Shown here piece by piece: positions 20,901 through 29,030 of a stretch of 64,000 bases of DNA. The stretch lies in the NCBI RefSeq assembly GCF_000007825.1, contig NC_004722.1:1528501-1592500 (forward strand), in the 5' to 3' direction. How positions within the stretch are numbered: the first letter of the stretch is position 1; every line of letters begins with the position of its first letter. The notes under the pieces are model-generated. The model was not told the DNA's origin. It searched no databases and saw nothing but the letters and a program-made list of their open reading frames with translations. Source of the DNA: Bacillus cereus ATCC 14579 (GTDB lineage Bacteria > Bacillota > Bacilli > Bacillales > Bacillaceae_G). Made by a program: the position numbers and the translations under genes.

Positions 20901-23900
20901 CCTGGTCCAATTGTGAAAATTGGATTTGGAATGCTAACTACTTGCACACGGAAGGTAACATTTATAAAATCTCCTGCAATAATATCTCCAATTGGTATCC
21001 CGTTAGCTGGATTTACTCCAGGTAATAAAACTCCGCCTACTCGAACGCTATCTTCTATAAATACTGTGTTATTTGGAATCGGATCTGTAAAAATGATATT
21101 CGTAGCAGTTGTGTTTCCTACATTTTCTAATAAAACTGTATACGTTAAAAATGAATTTCCAGGTGCTATGTCAGAAAATAGCCGATCCACACTTTTCGTT
21201 GCTTGAATAATCGCTTCGTTAATTTGAACTAAAGTTGGATTACTTGTAGCTGTTTCTGTCACCGGCGGCTGGGTAGGATCAACAATGATCGAGTATGTCG
21301 TGCTAGACTGGTTCAAAGTTGGATTTGTAACTGGTATTGAGCCAACGATAGCTTGAAAGCTAATTGTTGTCGTTCCTCCAACTGGAATTGAGTCTAAAGA
21401 AATCCCGCTATCTGGTCTAAATCCAAGTTGTGGGATGGTATTAATTTGTACGCTATCAGGAACGAATGAAAGTTCAGGTGGTAATATATCGATAAAAACA
21501 GGTGTGTTTGCGGCAGTATTTCCGCTATTGGTGAGGGTAGTTGTATACGTAATTGTATCTCCAACAGCAGCAAAAGCACTGCTTGCAGTTTTTGTTGCGA
21601 TAACAGAAGCAGTATTTACTTGTGTAAAGGTTTTATTAGATTGAACCGTTCGTGAAACTGGCGGTTCATTTATATCTACAATAAAGCTATATTGAAGCGA
21701 TGATTTATTCGGGATTGGATTAGGGTTTGGAAGTGTTGTAATGTTTACTTGAAAACTGAGTGTAGCAGATGCATTTGAATTTAAGTTACCAATATTGATA
21801 CCGTTTTGTGGATTTGCATTCGGAACGGTTACACCATTTATCTTAAAGCTATTTGGGATAAAGGTAGTACCGTTTGGAATTGTATCAGTAAAAATAATGT
21901 TGTTCGCAGTAGTATTTCCGTTGTTTGTAACAGCTGAAGTGAATGTAATTGTATCACCAATTGTAGCGAAAGTTGTACTAGCGCTTTTATTTATTACTAA
22001 AGTAGCGTCAATAATTGGTGTAACTGTTGTATTTGTTACAGTGCTACCAACAGCAGGAGATTGGTTTGGATTTACGGTATATTCATAATTTACAAGAGCA
22101 TTATTTGTTAATGTGCCACTAGGTGGTATCGCTAAAATTTGTGCTTGAAAAGTAATGAATACAGTATCTCCTGGCGAAATATCTGCCAAGTGAACACCAA
22201 GTGATGGATCTAATCCTAGTTGTGGAACATTATTGATCGTTACGGAGTTTTGGATAAATGAAGCTCCTGCGCCAAGCCCATCTGTTAAAACAGTTGCACT
22301 AGCAGGGATATTACCTGTATTTGTTACTGCAATCGTATAAGTAACAATATCACCAATTGCAGCTGTCGGTGTATTCACAGACTTAGTAGCGACAATAGTA
22401 GCGTTATTAATTTGAGTTGTTATTACGTTACTTAACGTATTGGCGGATGCTGGAGGTAAGTTAGGATCTACGACATACTGGTACGTTGTATTATTTTGGT
22501 TCGGGATTGGATTTGGATTCGGGATAGAATTTACTTGTACTTGGAATGAGATGATTGTATTTGCATTCGGATTTATTGGGTCGATTGCAATTCCGCTTGC
22601 TGGATTGACATTAGGCAGTGTATTCCCATTTACAGTAACACTATTAGGAATAAACGATGTTCCGTTTGGAATTACATCTGTAAATATTACATTTGATGCA
22701 AGTGTGTTCCCGTTATTCGTTAAAGTAGTCGTGTACGTAATAATATCATTTACGTTAGCAAACTGTTTATCTGCAGATTTAGTAGCGGCAATTGAGGCGT
22801 TATTAATAGTTGTCTGTACAGTGTTAGAAGCAACCATCTGCATCACAGCAGGTTTGGATGGATCATACGTATATTGGAATGTTGTGCTTGATTGATTTGT
22901 AATTGGGTTTACAGCAGGGATAGTTGGTACAAAAACTTGAAATGCAACGGTGCGTGATGAATTCGCTCCTATCGTACCAATTGAAATGCCAGTGGCAGGA
23001 TTTGCGTTAGCTACAGGGACATTATTAATCGTTACAGTATTAGGAATGAAGAGGGTACCCGCTGGAATGATATCTGTAAACGTTACATTAGCAGCAGAGA
23101 TATTCCCGTTATTTGTTAAAATAGTTGCATATAGTATGACATCACCAACATCAGCGAAGTTTGTGCTTGTGAGTTTTGTAGCAACGATATTAGCAGTATT
23201 AATTTGTGTAGTTACTATATTGCTAGCAGTGTTTCTAACGAGAGCAGGTAAGTTTGGATCAGCGATAAAGCTATATTGAAGTGAAGCAATGTTTTGAATT
23301 GGGTTTGGTGAAGGTAGCCCATTTGCACTTATTTGAAAAACAATCGTTGTAAAACCACCTGAAGGAATGGAGCCGACTTGAAGACCGGTACTAGGGTCTG
23401 CACTTTGTTGTAAAGTACCACCTATAAAAATACTATTTGGTACGATAGTGGAGCCATTAGGGATTATATCGGTAACAATAACATTATTTGCTGTAGTATT
23501 GCCAAGATTAGCTAAAGAAATTGTATATGTGATTGGTTGCCCGACATCGGCGATAGTTAAATCTACTTCTTTGACAATCACTACATTTGCTAAATTAATT
23601 TGTGTACTTACAGTATTACTTACAGATGTTTCTATAGTTGGTGGATCGCCCGGATTTAGAATAAAGCTATACTGTGTACTAGATGAATTTAATGTTGGGT
23701 TTTGTGTTGGTAAAGAGGTGACGGTTACTTGATAAGAGACAGTAAGTGAGCCATTAGCAGCAATGGAAGGTAGTGGAACACCTATATTTGGATCTGCGTT
23801 ATTTTGGAGTACACCATTAATAAGAAAAGTGTTTGGGATAAAGGTAGTACCGTCTGGATTCGTATCTACGAAAGTAGGACTATCAGCAGAAACACTTCCT

Positions 23901-26900
23901 GCATTCGTCAAAGTAACAGTATAAGTTAATATATCCCCTACGGTAGCGAACGCTCGGTCCACTGTTTTGGCTGAAATGACATTTGCATCGTTTACTTGAG
24001 TAAATGTAGTAGTTGAAGTAGTGTTCTTACTTACAGGTGAAGCGTTTGGATCAACGATAAAGTTATAGGAGATGGAAGCGCTATTTGAAATAGGGTTTGG
24101 ATTTGGAATGCTAGTTATTACTACTTGGAATGAAGCTGTAATTGTAGTATTAGCATTGATGCTACCAATATTGATGCTAGCTGGTGTAACGCCTGGCTGA
24201 GTAACACTGTTAACTATAACGCTGTTTGGGACAAAGGCGGTTCCATTCGCAATTAAATCAGATAGTAATACATTGTTTGCTGCAACATTCCCATCGTTCG
24301 TAAGAGCGAAGGTGTAAGTTAATACATCGCCAACTTCCGCAAACGTTTTATCTACAGATTTATTAGCACGGAGATTTGCTAGTCTAATTGTTGATGTAAC
24401 AGAATTAGAATTTGCTGTTTTTGAAGTCGGTGGCAAACTTGGATTTACAGTATATAGATAAGAAGCGAAGGCGTTATTAATGATAGGATTTTGGGTCGTA
24501 ATATTGATGACTGTTACTTGGAAAGAAAGGGTAACAGTAGACCCACCAGGAATTGTGCCGATAGGTAAAGCAACGAGAGAATCTACATTTTGTAAAACTC
24601 CGTTTAGTGTTACAGTACCAGGAGTCAATATCGTTCCGTTTGGAAGTGGATCTGTTAGTTGCACGTTATTAGCGGCTGTATTTCCACTGTTTGTAATAAG
24701 GATTGTATAACTTATTGTTTCGCCAATTGTAGCAAATTGTTTATTTGTTGATTTTGTTAATGTTACATTCGCATTGTTAATTTGAGTGGAAACGAGATTC
24801 GAAGAAATATTTTTTGTAACAGGTGATTGGCTAGGATTGACAGTATATTGATAAGAAGCGCTTGATCCGTTAGATACGACATTTGACGTGGGTATTGTGT
24901 TTACTACTACTTGAAATGCAACATTTTTTGTTGTGCCGCTTGTTATGGATCCAATGTTCACGCCGGTAGCGGGATTTGCACCCACTTGTGTCGTGCCATC
25001 TATTGTTAAACTGTTTAGAACGAAAGTTGTTCCAGTAGGGATGACATCTGTAAAAATAACATTGTTCGCATTTGTATTACCTGTACCTGTAAAGGAAACG
25101 GTGTACGTTAGTGTATCACCAATATCTGCAAAATTTTTATCTACTGCTTTCGTCATTGTTACAGTAGCATTATTCACTTGAGTGGAGACAATATTTGTCG
25201 TATCAGTCCCACTTACTGCTGGTTGATTAGGTACAGGAATGTATTGATATGTTGTTGTTCCACTATTTAATATTGGGTTTGTTTGAGGGATAGAAGGAAC
25301 GAGCACTTGGAATGAAATAGTAGTAGTGGAATTTGCGGCAATTGAACCAATTGTTATACCATTAGCGGGATTTGCGCCAGCTTGAGTAACTCCGTTCACA
25401 GTTACACTCCCTGGAATGAAAGTAGTCCCGCTAGGAATCGGATCCGTATATATCACATTCGTTGCAGCGATATTTCCTATATTAGCTAAGGCAATACTGT
25501 AAGTTAATGTTTCACCAATATCGGTAAAAAGTTTGTTAACTGATTTTGTTCCATTAATATCTGCAAGGTTAATTTGTGTTCCAGCAGAGTTACTTGTTGC
25601 AAGACCATTAAAAGTTGTTCCTCCGGCGATTGGTGTATATTGAAATGTAATATTAGCAGTGTTAGAGATAGGATTTTGACTTGGAAGAGAAACGACAGTA
25701 GCTTGGAAAGTTACTATACGAGAAGCACCATTATTAATTGTTCCAAGAGATATACCAGCCGCAGGATTTGCATTTGTTTGTGGTACGTTATCTACTGTTA
25801 CAGTGCCGGGTATAAAAGAAGTACCATTAGGGAGACTATCTATAAAAATAGCGTTATTGGCAGGAAGAAGCCCGGTGTTAGGGATAGTAACTGTATAAGT
25901 GAGAATATCTCCAATTGCAGCAACACTTTTATTTACGCTTTTCGTTGCTTGTATATTTGGGGAGTTTATATTAATTTGTAAGCCGACTGTATTTAACATA
26001 TATGCATCTCCGTTAGTAGTTAAACGGATTGCAGCGGATACTTGTGAGTTTGTTAAATAAGGAGAAATATCAATAGAAGTAATATCCCAGCCCTGTCTTC
26101 CTGCGGAAATGTTTGTACCTGTAGAAGCACTTTGATTTCGCGTTCCAAATGTCCCAGTTGTATCTAAGTTTCCTGCAGCATTATTAACTTGAGAACCGAA
26201 GAAATTATTTATGGCATTATTTGGTCCAGATAAAGCATTTAATGAACTGAAATTTGGTCCAAATAAAGCTTGATCCCCGGTTAAATCTGCATCTCCTTCG
26301 GTAGAACTTAAAAATAATCTCCCGCTTACTGGTCCTCCTGAAGGTGTTAAAAATCCAGAAACAGATACATCGGCACTACCAGTTTCTGCAGAAACACGGT
26401 TACCAGCTACATAAATGGTTAAGTTTCTTGCTGGCAATGTCCCGTTTTGATAAGCGACGATAAGCGTCCATCCAGCCGAATTAATTGTTCCATTAGAAGC
26501 ATCTATAGGATCTACAAGTCCAGGAACCGCTCCTGTAGTATAGGAACCAGCACCTCCCGCTTGAATAAGAGTTGTTACGTCTGCTGAACGAGTGTAAAAG
26601 CCAAATGTAATAGAGTTTGAAACGAAAGTTTGATTTGAAGCCGTAACAGCTGAAGGAGTAATCGAGTATGTTGAAACAGGTGTTGTAAAAGAAACTGGGT
26701 TTCCTAATACACTCGTAATGTTTTGATCACGAGATAAATAGTTTCCACCCCAAACGAGTTCTGCGTAAAGAATAGTACTACCAGCAGGGATATTTAAAAT
26801 AGCGGTAGAACTATTTTGTGTATAGTTTAATGTTGTACCAGCAGGAAAAGTAGTTACTTGTAAAGCAGTATTCGTAGTTGCGAATGCACCAATTGCCCCG

Positions 26901-27007
26901 ATTGTACCAGCACGGTTTTGATTGCTGATTTTACTTAAGCCTAAAGTATTACCTGTAATAGCGAGTGCGCCGTTAGTGGTGGTAGAAAATCGATTCGTAA
27001 TGGGCAT
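11954..27007 (-). CDS. Giant DUF11 repeat protein, 5017 residues
   Basis: One uninterrupted 15,054-bp frame. Residues 1-351 form a Ser/Thr/Asn/Gly-rich N domain without a hydrophobic signal peptide. Residues 352 to about 4970 are 35 tandem repeats of about 132 residues of the DUF11 / 'conserved repeat domain' (TIGR01451) type, each with the pattern TK..., IGDTITYT, TNNGN, FTDxIPxGTxFI, IGxI, FQV and SNxVxTxIN. The last 47 residues are different and end in an aromatic, basic tail (NYLWTWIWWK). There is no LPXTG motif, sorting tail or membrane helix. GAGGTGA precedes ATG 27007. A surface or spore-layer fibre is inferred; such genes have been annotated as collagen-adhesion or repeat-domain proteins. 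It is single-copy here and flanked by a terminator. Confidence 0.92.
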   Translation of the reverse strand: MPITNRFSTTTNGALAITGNTLGLSKISNQNRAGTIGAIGAFATTNTALQVTTFPAGTTLNYTQNSSTAILNIPAGSTILYAELVWGGNYLSRDQNITSVLGNPVSFTTPVSTYSITPSAVTASNQTFVSNSITFGFYTRSADVTTLIQAGGAGSYTTGAVPGLVDPIDASNGTINSAGWTLIVAYQNGTLPARNLTIYVAGNRVSAETGSADVSVSGFLTPSGGPVSGRLFLSSTEGDADLTGDQALFGPNFSSLNALSGPNNAINNFFGSQVNNAAGNLDTTGTFGTRNQSASTGTNISAGRQGWDITSIDISPYLTNSQVSAAIRLTTNGDAYMLNTVGLQININSPNIQATKSVNKSVAAIGDILTYTVTIPNTGLLPANNAIFIDSLPNGTSFIPGTVTVDNVPQTNANPAAGISLGTINNGASRIVTFQATVVSLPSQNPISNTANITFQYTPIAGGTTFNGLATSNSAGTQINLADINGTKSVNKLFTDIGETLTYSIALANIGNIAATNVIYTDPIPSGTTFIPGSVTVNGVTQAGANPANGITIGSIAANSTTTISFQVLVPSIPQTNPILNSGTTTYQYIPVPNQPAVSGTDTTNIVSTQVNNATVTMTKAVDKNFADIGDTLTYTVSFTGTGNTNANNVIFTDVIPTGTTFVLNSLTIDGTTQVGANPATGVNIGSITSGTTKNVAFQVVVNTIPTSNVVSNGSSASYQYTVNPSQSPVTKNISSNLVSTQINNANVTLTKSTNKQFATIGETISYTILITNSGNTAANNVQLTDPLPNGTILTPGTVTLNGVLQNVDSLVALPIGTIPGGSTVTLSFQVTVINITTQNPIINNAFASYLYTVNPSLPPTSKTANSNSVTSTIRLANLRANKSVDKTFAEVGDVLTYTFALTNDGNVAANNVLLSDLIANGTAFVPNSVIVNSVTQPGVTPASINIGSINANTTITASFQVVITSIPNPNPISNSASISYNFIVDPNASPVSKNTTSTTTFTQVNDANVISAKTVDRAFATVGDILTYTVTLTNAGSVSADSPTFVDTNPDGTTFIPNTFLINGVLQNNADPNIGVPLPSIAANGSLTVSYQVTVTSLPTQNPTLNSSSTQYSFILNPGDPPTIETSVSNTVSTQINLANVVIVKEVDLTIADVGQPITYTISLANLGNTTANNVIVTDIIPNGSTIVPNSIFIGGTLQQSADPSTGLQVGSIPSGGFTTIVFQISANGLPSPNPIQNIASLQYSFIADPNLPALVRNTASNIVTTQINTANIVATKLTSTNFADVGDVILYATILTNNGNISAANVTFTDIIPAGTLFIPNTVTINNVPVANANPATGISIGTIGANSSRTVAFQVFVPTIPAVNPITNQSSTTFQYTYDPSKPAVMQMVASNTVQTTINNASIAATKSADKQFANVNDIITYTTTLTNNGNTLASNVIFTDVIPNGTSFIPNSVTVNGNTLPNVNPASGIAIDPINPNANTIISFQVQVNSIPNPNPIPNQNNTTYQYVVDPNLPPASANTLSNVITTQINNATIVATKSVNTPTAAIGDIVTYTIAVTNTGNIPASATVLTDGLGAGASFIQNSVTINNVPQLGLDPSLGVHLADISPGDTVFITFQAQILAIPPSGTLTNNALVNYEYTVNPNQSPAVGSTVTNTTVTPIIDATLVINKSASTTFATIGDTITFTSAVTNNGNTTANNIIFTDTIPNGTTFIPNSFKINGVTVPNANPQNGINIGNLNSNASATLSFQVNITTLPNPNPIPNKSSLQYSFIVDINEPPVSRTVQSNKTFTQVNTASVIATKTASSAFAAVGDTITYTTTLTNSGNTAANTPVFIDILPPELSFVPDSVQINTIPQLGFRPDSGISLDSIPVGGTTTISFQAIVGSIPVTNPTLNQSSTTYSIIVDPTQPPVTETATSNPTLVQINEAIIQATKSVDRLFSDIAPGNSFLTYTVLLENVGNTTATNIIFTDPIPNNTVFIEDSVRVGGVLLPGVNPANGIPIGDIIAGDFINVTFRVQVVSIPNPIFTIGPGGPNSPVVNGASIDYKFMTGPNLPLVSRNTTSNSVSTQINSGEIVAIKSVDKTFATIGDTISYTITLSNPGNVTSQNIIFTDTLPDGTTFISGTLTNDSGTQQIGNPSKGIQIGNINPNGTAVITLNVLVTNIPSINPISNFSSVQFAHVVDPSQPAVTQTNVSNAVSTTINSAILTTQKSVDKSIISVGDTITYTTTITNTENTTATNITFTSAIPANTTFIPNSVKINGVQQSGAQPALGVTIPNIAPGETVTVTFQANVLSVPPSSSIMGNDTILYSYTVDPNGTPITTSTSTNIVTNPVLDAMITMVKSVDQTIVTLGDTITYTTILTNNGNTNATNITFTDLIPDGTTFIPNSVTINGSTHIELDPNTGITIGSIAPNNSISIAFQVTATSTPNQNPVANSATASYTFIADPNAPIVSRNVTSNTVFTTINTANILSLKQVDKSFSRIGDILTYTVVLTNNGNSSAQNVIFTDTVPSVTTFIANTFSINGVPQSGADPSNGVNIGTITAGTTVTVSFQVTVTSLPTQNPIVNFSSTSYQLVSPPDAETSISNPVSTQINEAILSMTKNESVSFADIGQTAFYTTSITNVGNTDATNIVFTDALPSGLTFVPNTLTIDGVLQPNADPNTGVLLATLPPNEIYSIVFQVTVNNIPPSNPAPNTASTTYEFTVDPVNSPVSSAATSNTTLLQINNATIISTKTADLTFADVGNTITFTLNLPNTGNVTATDVTIIDILDSNLSFVPNSFTANGQTIPNADLSTGVNIGSINGGNTAIVTFQATVITLPTLNPISNSASTTYHYVVDPSQPLITTSNQSNTTTTQINSAILTAQKNSNVSTVDIGQDITYTVTITNSGNVSATNVIFTDLIPDGTSFEPNSFTLNGTSIPNADIITGVPIGDIAPNESVIVAFNIIANEIPPINPITNQASVSFQHIVNPANPPVSKNIISNNVTTKIESAILNTIKIGDKTFATIGDTITYTTTITNTGNIPANNAIFSDPLPSWTQFVAGSVIVDGTPLPSASIIDGVGINTITPNQIVTIVFQVQIVSNPTTFTPELQNLGFVNFQYNVGNALLAQPGNVETNVFVTSINTAILSAVKTANTAFANIGDTITYTVLIQNSGNTNATNVNFSDPVPAGTTFVENSFAVNGSTIPGANPNNGVNIGTISSDSSLTVTFQVIVTSTPPSNPITNVASIQYTFIVDPASPPVTGTINSNSASTQINNATVTTVLQANRSIVSIGDVITYTATLTNTGNFPANSVLLINGVPEGALFVPNSVTLNGISLPDASPTLGIPVGIIAPGDSATITFQFLASSIPPQGAIINQALTSYTYIVDPSQPPVTATSSSNTVNTAVVDASLSVIKSTDSLVQSTDGTITYTVVVQNNGNTTANTVTLTDLVPEGTAFIPNSVTINSVSVPDADPNVGIPLNSITPSEIVTVTFQVIVQSIPSVNPISNTARIDYTFITDPTAPIVSRTITSNPAFTQISDATILSLKAVNAPQATTGDILTYTITLENTGNIPATNLIFSDTIPQDTTFVENSFTLNGTTILDANPNVGVTLPTLAANATHLISFQILINDSFSQESITNQSNTTYTIQPDPGQPPITETSTSNIVITNFVQAQLAITKTSNPTTVDIGGTILYISEVKNIGNVDAININFTDSIPAGTTFVPDSVTINGVLQPGVNPENGIPIGTIPANSSKTILFQVQTNNPPNETEIVNQSSATYQYVSIPTAPPVNRSANSNIVTTSLQNANIISVKSADVNFVSIGQMITYTNTLQNIGTVPANNIVFIDNIPEDTIFIEDSLAINNVIQPGVNPENGVTLGTIQPNETVTISFQVQLTNIPEGNTVINISDTSYEYQIDPSSPIIQRRSLSNAVNTEVRTANVSAIKSANRSITRIGQIITYTVAVTNAGTIPITNTLLLDAIASGTTFVPNSILVDGVPRPNENPITGINLDIILPNNTIIVTFQVSVVSIPPQNNINNIAVIHYEYRPDPSTPPISETTSSNATNIQFIDAILIATKSANTVLATIDETIEYTVFIQNNGSATTNSIFFTDTIADGTVFIPGSVIVNNTVLPAADPNIGFSIPNVAAGQMATITFQVSVTNLPTVNPTPNTANIVYDFIFNPDFAPIQKSTTSNTTFVQINDADIVSLKTVDLTSVTIGDILTYTTTLTNTGNTDATAVVFTDNIPDGTTFIDGSVLVNNIPQLNANPSVGILVGTIAPNISIPVTFSVTVVALPASGHVQNQSTSRYTINVEEQISTSNITFTEVISANVIATKTTPIQYADLQTIIPYTISITNNGNIQVENIIATDIIPVNTSFIENSVIVNGNARPNDNPLNGIQIDTIPPNTTATILFQVRVTSIPQTNPISNTSTIKYEYTVPDRPPITETIISSAAATEINHANLNSNKAVDLAFATVGDTLTYTITLNQTGNVAVNDVIIQDIIPQGTTFIENSVIVNGETLPGVNPVSGIPIGTITIGEDAIVSFQVTVTSIPTPNELNNNAITTFNYIVNPNNVPVTNTTTTNTVTTTVQNDNVIAIKAVDFTSALPGQTLTYTITITNNGNIIIEDLLLVDTAPADTTFVIGSVTINGINQPNANPENGITLGNLAPNESIIITFQVTISSSTLQSTINNDATISYTPIVGPIQPPITITKQINTVTKQTNTVTTTVVDPMVDIEKTADKSIVVIGDIITFTLAVFNHSPIPTISTSVIDSIPAGTTFIENSVTINGTPVTNVRPDTGINIGSLPADSVATITFQVLVTSIPSNSTIINSATVTAAFQLTPQDPIITFIVNSNIVRIPIQFITATVTKNASVSSAYLNQYFDYTVRITNNSKISLSNISLQDTIPAGLQFINGTVFINGERSPLANPNIGFLVATNLEPNETIIVLFTVQVISPPVNNEFKNTANISLQLQVSPTDPPITVTVTSNENIVTFFPENPDETLPNLNCFFDGERFIRITPRNIRNYLWTWIWWK
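12098..25954 (-). repeat. 35 tandem DUF11 repeats within the giant gene
   Basis: The repeats average about 396 bp. They are diverged from each other in protein sequence, and no near-identical neighbouring copies were noticed, so they look old and selected rather than freshly duplicated. Nearly every repeat opens with a conserved Lys (ATK, TMTK, VSLK forms) and closes with a conserved Asn in SNxV. Repeat 23 (TVTTVLQANRS) lacks the Lys and repeat 5 (NTTSTTTFTQVN) lacks the Asn. Confidence 0.9.
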
Positions 27008-27043
27008 GTTGTCACCTCATTTACAATATAGTCTTGGTCAAAA

Positions 27044-27052
27044 TAACATATG
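27044..27052 (-). promoter_or_regulatory. SigK-like -10 element upstream of the giant gene
   Basis: On the minus strand the sequence CATATGTTA fits the SigK -10 form CATAnnnTA, 37 bases upstream of the start codon. No matching AC -35 at 16-17 bases was found, so this is only a hint of late mother-cell expression. Confidence 0.3.
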
Positions 27053-27129
27053 TGTGTGACAAATAAAGGGAAACATGTACAAGTTGATTTCGTAATAATG
27101 ATTTAAATGTCTAGATAAGGGGATGGAGT

Positions 27130-27990
27130 ATGATTGAATTGGAATTTAGAGTGGAGCGTCTTCGGAAAGAACAAATAAGCGACATTGTAGCGCTATCTTC
27201 TTATATTGGTTGGGATTATAACAGAGAAGAAATTGAGACTATTTTTAACGCAGGGATTGTATACGGTGTTTGGAATGAGAAAGAGGAACTAATTGCTAGC
27301 GCAGCAATAATATTATATGGGGAGAAATTAGCATCTATCGGAATGGTGATTGTACATCCAGATTATAAGGGGAGAGGGATTGGAAAGATAATAACGGAAG
27401 CGTGCGTTAAAAGCGTATCAGCTCATACTCCAATTATGCTTATTGCTACGGATGAAGGGAAACCTTTATATGAAAAGTTAGGATTTAGGGCAGTAAGTTA
27501 TGTTTCTAAATACATATGTAACTCATACAATGCGAAACATTATTGTGTAAGAAATGAAGATTATGTGATGAATTATGAAGAGGGTGATTTAGAAAAAATA
27601 ATAAAAATAGATGAATATGCGTTTGGAACAAATAGAAAAGAGTTTTTAAAGAAAAGAATTATGCAAAGTGAACAGTGTATCGTTGTAAAGGACAAGGAAC
27701 AAAATGTATTAGGTTACGGTTTAAGCATACAAACACCAGAAAATAAGATAATAGGGCCGGTTGTTGCTAAAAATGATGAGATGGCAATGAGAATTGTACA
27801 TGATTTAGCAAAAGGGCATAATGGTAAATTAAGAATTGATGTACTAGAAGGAAAGAAAGATTTCATGAAAGTATTAGAGATTGCTGGTTTTAAAAAGGTG
27901 AATACACCACCAATTATGATGAAAAATAGCGATCAATTATTAAAAAGGAATAATGAGTTATATAGCATTGCAGCACAAATTTTTGGGTGA
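27130..27990 (+). CDS. Tandem GNAT-family N-acetyltransferase
   Basis: A 286-residue protein with two GNAT folds. The first has the acetyl-CoA loop as VHPDYKGRGIGK near residue 78 and EKLGFRAV near 115. The second, from about residue 150, is more diverged (VLGYGLSIQTPENKIIGPV) and ends in FKKVNTPPIMM, a layout seen in GNAT proteins with a C-terminal acetyltransferase-18-like half. The substrate is unknown. The start follows AAGGGGATGGAG. It is monocistronic between the divergent giant gene and a terminator. Confidence 0.85.
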   Translation: MIELEFRVERLRKEQISDIVALSSYIGWDYNREEIETIFNAGIVYGVWNEKEELIASAAIILYGEKLASIGMVIVHPDYKGRGIGKIITEACVKSVSAHTPIMLIATDEGKPLYEKLGFRAVSYVSKYICNSYNAKHYCVRNEDYVMNYEEGDLEKIIKIDEYAFGTNRKEFLKKRIMQSEQCIVVKDKEQNVLGYGLSIQTPENKIIGPVVAKNDEMAMRIVHDLAKGHNGKLRIDVLEGKKDFMKVLEIAGFKKVNTPPIMMKNSDQLLKRNNELYSIAAQIFG

Positions 27991-28021
27991 AAAAGAATCC
28001 TTCTGAATGAAGGATTCTTTT
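27991..28021. terminator. Bidirectional terminator
   Basis: Perfect 13-bp stem AAAAGAATCCTTC with GAAGGATTCTTTT, loop TGAAT, between convergent genes. Confidence 0.9.
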
Positions 28022-28024
28022 TCG

Positions 28025-28585
28025 CTAATCACGATATTGATCATGAGTCGGCTGAAAGAGGTCTTCCTCGATATCTCTCACCATAGAAAAATGATCAAGG
28101 TTATAATGACCGTGTAAAGTTTTATTGTGATGACCAATAATTTGTTCTGCAGACAATACGTTAGAATCAGTTGTTGAATGACCGTTTTTAATTAAGGTAA
28201 CGTCAAATCCTTGTACAGTTGCTGCTCTAACTGCAGTGTCAATGCAATGTTCTGTTTTACATCCGCCTATAACAATATGATTAATGTTTTCTTCTTTTAA
28301 AAGTTCAAGTAAAGAAGTGCCGTAGAATGAATTGGTTGCTGCTTTATTAATAAAGATTGCAGACTGGGGTACTTGAATTTGATTATGTACTTCAAATCCT
28401 TCGCCACTACCAGAAGCAACATCGATATCTCTTACGAAAACAATAAGAGCATTTGAATCTATTGCTTTCTGCAGGGCTATATTTAGTGTAGATAATAGCT
28501 CGGTTTTACGAAAAACTTCATTTTCTTGCTCATTCCCATCAATTAATTCTTGCTGAGCGTCAATAATTAATAGTGCTTGTTTCAT
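28025..28585 (-). CDS. Isochorismatase-like cysteine hydrolase
   Basis: A 186-residue member of the isochorismatase/nicotinamidase superfamily. The catalytic triad is visible: Asp9 in LIIDAQQEL, Lys81 in INKAATNSF and Cys114 in GGCKTEHCIDTAVRAA. The cis-peptide region VIGGCKTE is intact. Such enzymes hydrolyse amides or isochorismate; no siderophore or NAD genes lie next to it, so the substrate cannot be assigned. AGGGGAGA precedes ATG 28585. Confidence 0.88.
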   Translation of the reverse strand: MKQALLIIDAQQELIDGNEQENEVFRKTELLSTLNIALQKAIDSNALIVFVRDIDVASGSGEGFEVHNQIQVPQSAIFINKAATNSFYGTSLLELLKEENINHIVIGGCKTEHCIDTAVRAATVQGFDVTLIKNGHSTTDSNVLSAEQIIGHHNKTLHGHYNLDHFSMVRDIEEDLFQPTHDQYRD

Positions 28586-28767
28586 CGTGTCTCCCCTTTA
28601 ATATGAAATAAGTTCCACTGTACATATTCCTTCAGATTGTTAGAAAATCCTCCATTGTAAGAGAAGTAGAAGATTGATTTACAAAGTTGTCAAAGAAATT
28701 TCATTCTCATAGCGTGTAAAAACATGTATGATAGGAGATGGAGAATTTTTGAGTAGGTGGGAATAAC

Positions 28768-29028
28768 ATGCAAACAGTAGAAGATTATCTTTCATTCTTA
28801 CATACGAAAGGATTTAAATTATCAGAGGAAGCACAAGGGTTTATTATGTTTGGACAAGGATATACTGGTGCGTCTGATGGGATTGTGAACGCAGCAATAG
28901 AAGCCACAATTAAACATCAATTGCAGTTTGATGGTAGTTATTTCGTTGCGTTATTAGAACGATTGAAAGAGGAAGAAATTACAGATAAAAAAAGCGCTAA
29001 GGCTTTTATGCGGAAGTTACAAGCGTAA
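28768..29028 (+). CDS. Small conserved protein (DUF6123-like), 86 residues
   Basis: Sequence starts MQTVEDYLSFLHTKGFKLSE and looks helical, cytoplasmic and acidic, with FDGSYFVALLERLKEE near the end. I believe it matches the DUF6123 family of Bacillus proteins; no function is known. GAGTAGGTGGG lies upstream. The stop is two bases from the convergent transporter gene, with a short stem around AAGCG and CGCTT (29021-29048) as a possible shared terminator. Confidence 0.7.
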   Translation: MQTVEDYLSFLHTKGFKLSEEAQGFIMFGQGYTGASDGIVNAAIEATIKHQLQFDGSYFVALLERLKEEEITDKKSAKAFMRKLQA

Positions 29029-29030
29029 CT

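Noticed and set aside
12159..25981. Many plus-strand open frames opposite the giant gene
   Set aside because: They are antisense shadows created by the biased Thr/Asn/Ile/Val codons of the repeats; they recur at repeat spacing and lack ribosome sites and known motifs.
11954..27007. Reading the ~396-bp periodicity as a CRISPR or satellite array
   Set aside because: The period is a protein domain, the DNA copies are diverged, and there are no short constant repeats with unique spacers.
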